40,259 nt of DNA from an uncultured bacterium (GTDB lineage: Bacteria > Bacteroidota > Bacteroidia > Bacteroidales > Bacteroidaceae). The notes beneath the pieces were generated by a model, which searched no databases, was not told the origin of the DNA, and saw only the letters and a list, made by a program, of their open reading frames with translations. The stretch lies in contig CAMBOH010000008.1 in assembly GCA_945869305.1 (NCBI GenBank), positions 1-40,259 on the forward strand, written 5' to 3'. Of the stretch, positions 36,159 to 40,259 are shown one piece after another. The number at the start of each line of letters is the position of its first letter. Position 1 is the stretch's first letter. The position numbers and the translations under genes were made by a program.

Positions 36159-38999
36159 ATGAAAAAGTTCAGATTCTACTGCCTGCTGCTGGCGTGCATC
36201 GCGCTGATGCCGCTGCGCGCACAGATGCAGATGCCACAGCTTCCCATCGACAAGGATGTGCGCATGGGCAAGCTCGACAACGGCTTGACGTATTACATAC
36301 GCCACAACGCCCTGCCCGAAAACCGTGCCAACTTCTACATTGCCCAGAAGGTGGGCTCCGTACAGGAGGAGGAGAGCCAGCGCGGTCTGGCCCACTTCCT
36401 GGAACACATGTGCTTCAACGGTTCTGACAACTTCCCGGGCAACTCGCTCATCCAGTTCTGCGAGCGCATCGGCGTGAAGTTCGGCCAGAACCTCAATGCC
36501 TACACTTCGACCGACGAGACGGTGTACAACATTGACGATGTGCCCGTGACAGAGACCAACATCGACTCCTGCCTGCTCATCCTCCACGACTGGAGCGACG
36601 GCCTGACGCTCGACCCTGCCGAAATCGACAAGGAGCGCGGTGTGATTCACGAAGAATGGCGCATGCGCTCATCGGCTTCAGGCCGCATGTTCGAGCGCAA
36701 CCTGCCCACTCTCTACCCCGGCTCGCGCTACGGACTGCGCTACCCCATCGGACTCATGTCGGTCATCGACAACTTCAAGCCCGAAGAGCTGCGCGCCTAC
36801 TACGAAAAGTGGTACCGTCCTGACCTGCAGGGCATCATCGTGGTAGGCGACATCGACGTCGACCAGGTGGAAGCCAAAATCAAGGCTATCTTCTCGCCCA
36901 TCAAGATGCCCGAGAATCCTGCCACCTACGAGTTCTACCCCGTGCCCGACAACAACGAGCCCATCTACGTCATCGACAAGGACAAGGAACAGACACGAGG
37001 CATCATCCAGGTGTTCTTCAAGTCTGAGCCCATACCCGCCGAACTGAAGAACACGCCCGTATTCCTCCAGATGGAATACATCAACAGCCTCATAGCCAGC
37101 TCGCTCAACGCCCGCCTCGGCGAACTGAGCCAGAAGCCCGACTGCCCCTTCATCGGTGCCGGAAGCAATTACGGCAACTACATCATGTCGAAGACCTGCG
37201 ATGCCTTCATGCTCTCCATTCTCCCGAAACCCGGAGAAGACGCTGCCGCACTCCAGGCTGTGCTCCAGGAGGTGGAACGCGCCAAGCGCTTCGGCTTCAC
37301 GGGCACAGAGCTCAACCGCGCCAGCGAGGAGTTCATCAACAGCCTTGAGCGCATCTACGACAACCGCACGAAGCAGAAGAACAACTTCTACGTGCCCCAG
37401 TATGTGCGCCACTTCCTCGAAGGCAACCCCATCCCCGACATCGAAACGGAGTTCCAGACCTACAAGCAGCTGGCCCAGGTGATGAACCAGCAGCAGATGC
37501 TCGTGCCCGTCGCTTCGGAAGTCATGAAGCAGTACACGGCCCGCATGGACACGAACTTCGTCTGCCTCGCGTTCTACCCCGACAAGGAAGGCGTGAACGT
37601 GCCGACCGTCGATGACTTCAAGCAGGCTGTCAGTGCCGCTCAGGCCGCACAGCTCGAAGCCTACGTGGACAACGTGAAGAGCGAACCCCTCGTGCCCTCA
37701 CTCCCCAAGAAGGGCAAGATCACCAAGGAAGAAAAGGCTGACTTCGGCTACACCTGCTGGACACTCCAGAACGGGGCCCGCGTCTTCTTCAAGCAAACGG
37801 ACTTCAACGACAGCGAAGTGCAGTTCCGCGCCACCAGCTTCGGCGGCGAGAACACGGTAGACATGAAGGACTACGTGAACCTCAAGCTCCTCCCCACCGT
37901 GGTGAGCAACACGGGCCTCGGCAACTTCACCTCCACCGAACTCCAGAAGAAGCTCGCCGGCAAGAACGCCACCTGCAACCCCTTCATCGGCGAACTGACC
38001 GAAAACCTCGAAGGCTCTGCCACACCCAAGGACCTCCGCACCCTCTTCGAACTCATCTACCTGCGCTTCCAGGCTCCCGCCAACGACCCCGACGGCTACA
38101 ACAATGCCATCACCTACCTGCGCTCCAGCCTCGAGAACGCCGAGAAGAACCCGATGACGGCCTTCTCCGACTCGCTCGTCTGCACCCTCTTCGGCCACAA
38201 CCCGCGCAAGGCCAGCCTCAAGGTCCACGACCTCGACAAGGCTGACTACGAGGCCATCAAGCGCATCTACTCCGCTCGCTTCAACGCCGCCGGCGACTTC
38301 GACTTCTACTTCACCGGGGCCTTCGACCTCGACTCGCTCCGCGCCTTCACCGAACAGTATATCGCCCCGCTCAAGGGCGTGAAGAAGCGCGAGAAGATGG
38401 TGGACCTCAAGAACTACCCCGTCACGGGCGTGGTCAGCAACCACTTCTACCGCGACATGGAAACGCCGCAGGCTACCCTCGTACAGATCTGGTCGGGAAC
38501 GGTCCCCTACTCGCTCAAGCAGGCTGCCGTGGTGAACGCCCTGGGCGAAATCCTCACGCAGCGCTACCTGAAGAGCATCCGCGAAGAAGCCGGCATCGCC
38601 TACAGCGTGGGTGCATCGGCCAACGCCGGCTTCGGCGAACGCGAAGACTACGCCATGCAGATCTACTGCCCCGTGAAGCCCGCACAGCTCGACTCGGCCC
38701 TCCTGCTCATGAAGCAGGGCATCGACGACATCGCCGCCAAGGGTGTGACCGCCGAGGAGCTCGACAAGGTGAAGCAGTTCGAACTGAAGGACTACGCCGA
38801 CAGCCAGAAGAAGAACGGCTACTGGATGGGCCTCATCTACAACAAGTCCATCTGGAACAAGGACGAACGGACGGGCTTCGAAGACGCCGTGAAGAGCGTA
38901 AGCTCGAAGGATATCCAAGACTTCGTCAACAACGTGCTCCTCAAGCAGAACAACTGCGTCACAGTGTCTATCCGGCCTACCGACATGACGGAAAAGTAA
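36159..38999 (+). CDS. Secreted M16 family (insulinase/pitrilysin-like) zinc metalloprotease
   Basis: GLTYYIRHNALPENRANFYIAQKVGSVQEEESQRGLAHFLEHMCFNGSDNFPGN (HxxEH), DEERGVIHEEWR-type third ligand region (DKERGVIHEEWRMR), second M16 half-domain. Confidence 0.95.
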   Translation: MKKFRFYCLLLACIALMPLRAQMQMPQLPIDKDVRMGKLDNGLTYYIRHNALPENRANFYIAQKVGSVQEEESQRGLAHFLEHMCFNGSDNFPGNSLIQFCERIGVKFGQNLNAYTSTDETVYNIDDVPVTETNIDSCLLILHDWSDGLTLDPAEIDKERGVIHEEWRMRSSASGRMFERNLPTLYPGSRYGLRYPIGLMSVIDNFKPEELRAYYEKWYRPDLQGIIVVGDIDVDQVEAKIKAIFSPIKMPENPATYEFYPVPDNNEPIYVIDKDKEQTRGIIQVFFKSEPIPAELKNTPVFLQMEYINSLIASSLNARLGELSQKPDCPFIGAGSNYGNYIMSKTCDAFMLSILPKPGEDAAALQAVLQEVERAKRFGFTGTELNRASEEFINSLERIYDNRTKQKNNFYVPQYVRHFLEGNPIPDIETEFQTYKQLAQVMNQQQMLVPVASEVMKQYTARMDTNFVCLAFYPDKEGVNVPTVDDFKQAVSAAQAAQLEAYVDNVKSEPLVPSLPKKGKITKEEKADFGYTCWTLQNGARVFFKQTDFNDSEVQFRATSFGGENTVDMKDYVNLKLLPTVVSNTGLGNFTSTELQKKLAGKNATCNPFIGELTENLEGSATPKDLRTLFELIYLRFQAPANDPDGYNNAITYLRSSLENAEKNPMTAFSDSLVCTLFGHNPRKASLKVHDLDKADYEAIKRIYSARFNAAGDFDFYFTGAFDLDSLRAFTEQYIAPLKGVKKREKMVDLKNYPVTGVVSNHFYRDMETPQATLVQIWSGTVPYSLKQAAVVNALGEILTQRYLKSIREEAGIAYSVGASANAGFGEREDYAMQIYCPVKPAQLDSALLLMKQGIDDIAAKGVTAEELDKVKQFELKDYADSQKKNGYWMGLIYNKSIWNKDERTGFEDAVKSVSSKDIQDFVNNVLLKQNNCVTVSIRPTDMTEK

Positions 39000-39021
39000 A
39001 CCTGATTTCCCAAGTCTGAAC

Positions 39022-39093
39022 AAGATGAGGTGACGGGCTATCCCTTGACAGGCAAACGCCTGTGTCTGAAGGGAAGGCCCGTCACCTCATCTT
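39022..39093 (+). terminator. Long stem-loop after the M16 gene
   Basis: AAGATGAGGTGACGGGC (39022-39038) / GCCCGTCACCTCATCTT (39077-39093) with inner TCCCTTGACAGGC / GCCTGTGTCTGAAGGGA pairing. Confidence 0.75.
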
Positions 39094-39125
39094 CATTTTC
39101 CACCGACCACATACTTCCCGCGCTG

Positions 39126-39710
39126 ATGTCTCCATCTCCCACCCCGTTACACCCCCTTCACGACTTCCTGTTCTGCCCGCACTGCGGCAGCCGCCGCTTC
39201 GAAACGCACGATGCCTACAGCAAACGGTGTGCTGACTGCGGCTTCACGTTCTACCCCAATGCCGCCGCAGCTACCGTGGCTGTAGTGGTCAACGACCTTG
39301 ACCAACTGCTCTGTGTGGTGCGTGGCCGCGAACCGGCCAAAGGCACGCTCGACCTGCCGGGCGGATTTGTCGACCCTGGTGAGAGCATCACCGACGGACT
39401 GGCCCGCGAACTGCATGAAGAAGTGGGGGCCGAACTCCTCTCGGCCGACTTCCTGTTCTCCTATCCCAATGCCTACCCCTTCAGCGCACACACCGTCCAC
39501 ACGGCCGATGCCTTCTTCCTGTGCCGCATTGCCAACCCCCACGAGGTGCAGGCCCACGATGATGCAGCCGGCCTGCGTTGGATTCCGTTGCACGAACTGC
39601 GGCCCGAAGCATTCGGCCTGCGCTCGGTGAGGCAAGGCATCGAGCGGCTGATACACAGCCGACAGTCCGCCCCCGGATGTCAGACAGACACCTGTCTTTC
39701 ATCTGTCTGA
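39126..39710 (+). CDS. NUDIX hydrolase with N-terminal zinc ribbon
   Basis: FCPHCGSRRFETHDAYSKRCADCGFTFYPN zinc ribbon; GGFVDPGESITDGLARELHEEVGAEL NUDIX box (GX5EX7REVXEEXGX-like); start trimmed from 39030. Confidence 0.92.
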   Translation: MSPSPTPLHPLHDFLFCPHCGSRRFETHDAYSKRCADCGFTFYPNAAAATVAVVVNDLDQLLCVVRGREPAKGTLDLPGGFVDPGESITDGLARELHEEVGAELLSADFLFSYPNAYPFSAHTVHTADAFFLCRIANPHEVQAHDDAAGLRWIPLHELRPEAFGLRSVRQGIERLIHSRQSAPGCQTDTCLSSV

Positions 39711-39868
39711 CCTCTGCGGATGAACAAAACTTCTGTGGACAGGCCGGAGACAAGAGGCGATGCCACACCGCCCGGCCCTGACCCCGACAGTTCCTGCCCG
39801 AAACGGGCTATCAGTGCCCGCTACTGCAAAAACACAAGGCTACATCACGCACATTCCACACATTTTTC

Positions 39869-39876
39869 TATTTTTG
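39869..39876 (+). promoter_or_regulatory. -7 box TATTTTTG immediately upstream of the DUF4492 gene
   Basis: TAnnTTTG match ending 4 nt before the ATG at 39881. Confidence 0.5.
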
Positions 39877-39880
39877 CCAC

Positions 39881-40093
39881 ATGATTGCTCCATTCGCCTT
39901 GTTATCCCGCATCTGGCACTTCTACCGCGACGGCTTCAGGCAGATGACATGGGGCCGTACGCTCTGGGTCATTATCCTCATCAAGCTGTTTGTCATCTTC
40001 GTAGTGCTCCGCCTCTTCTTCTTCCGTCCCGCCCTGGCCGGCATGGACGAACAGCAGAAGGGCGAAGCGGTGGGCACTGCCCTGACAAGATAG
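39881..40093 (+). CDS. DUF4492-like small membrane protein
   Basis: 70 aa, RIWHFYRDGFRQMTWGRTLWVIILIKLFVIFVVLRLFFFRPAL with one TM helix; matches my recollection of the DUF4492 family found near cydAB in Bacteroidetes. Confidence 0.75.
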   Translation: MIAPFALLSRIWHFYRDGFRQMTWGRTLWVIILIKLFVIFVVLRLFFFRPALAGMDEQQKGEAVGTALTR

Positions 40094-40112
40094 GCGATAC
40101 TCTTTTAGCTTA

Positions 40113-40162
40113 TAGTCTTAAGTCTATGAGCTTATCATAATAGTCTTAAGTCTATGAGCTTA
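40113..40162. repeat. 22-bp direct repeat TAGTCTTAAGTCTATGAGCTTA, two copies
   Basis: Exact copies at 40113-40134 and 40141-40162. Confidence 0.9.
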
Positions 40163-40212
40163 CTCACGTTTCGCAAGTTGAATCAGGGAATAAGAGCATG
40201 CGTCCAAGGCAC

Positions 40213-40259
40213 GCCCCGAAGGGGCAACGAGCACATAGCCCAGGGCATCGCCCTGGGTA
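40213..40259. repeat. REP-like palindromic intergenic repeat (truncated by window end)
   Basis: GCCCCgaaGGGGC (40213-40225) and CCCAGGGC-atc-GCCCTGGG (40239-40257). Confidence 0.6.

Noticed and set aside
37698-39023. 441-aa minus-strand ORF opposite the M16 peptidase
   Set aside because: Same shadow-ORF signature; the sense strand has the clear M16 motif.

Overview
This is a gene-dense, GC-rich chromosomal segment from a member of the Bacteroidales (Prevotella/Bacteroides-like). That assignment rests on TTTG-N19-TAnnTTTG promoters, Bacteroidetes-type lipoproteins, Omp28-like proteins and a DUF4492 gene. I found no rRNA, tRNA, transposase, integrase or CRISPR array. Recognisable content, left to right: two inverted-repeat intergenic elements; GH95 fucosidase; GT2/GtrA/ArnT-like glycosyl-transfer module; secreted EEP nuclease; a divergent cluster with a TonB-dependent receptor, two OB-fold-like lipoproteins and a lipoprotein DNA/RNA endonuclease; acpP-fabF; an RNase III with a very long disordered tail; pnp; an Omp28-like plus repeat-protein pair; nadB; a repeat-rich intergenic region with 82-bp tandem units and a 21-bp satellite; a second Omp28-like plus Asp-box protein pair; a GH2 beta-galactosidase with an F5/8-like C-terminus; an M16 peptidase; a NUDIX hydrolase; a DUF4492 protein. 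Best candidates for something undescribed: (1) the nuclease/TonB/OB-fold lipoprotein cluster at 6528-14893, read as a possible extracellular nucleic-acid acquisition locus; (2) the ~480-aa low-complexity tail on RNase III next to pnp, a possible degradosome-like scaffold; (3) a 21-bp repeat family found as arrays at two distant intergenic sites in opposite orientation. All assignments come from reading the sequence; no database search was run.
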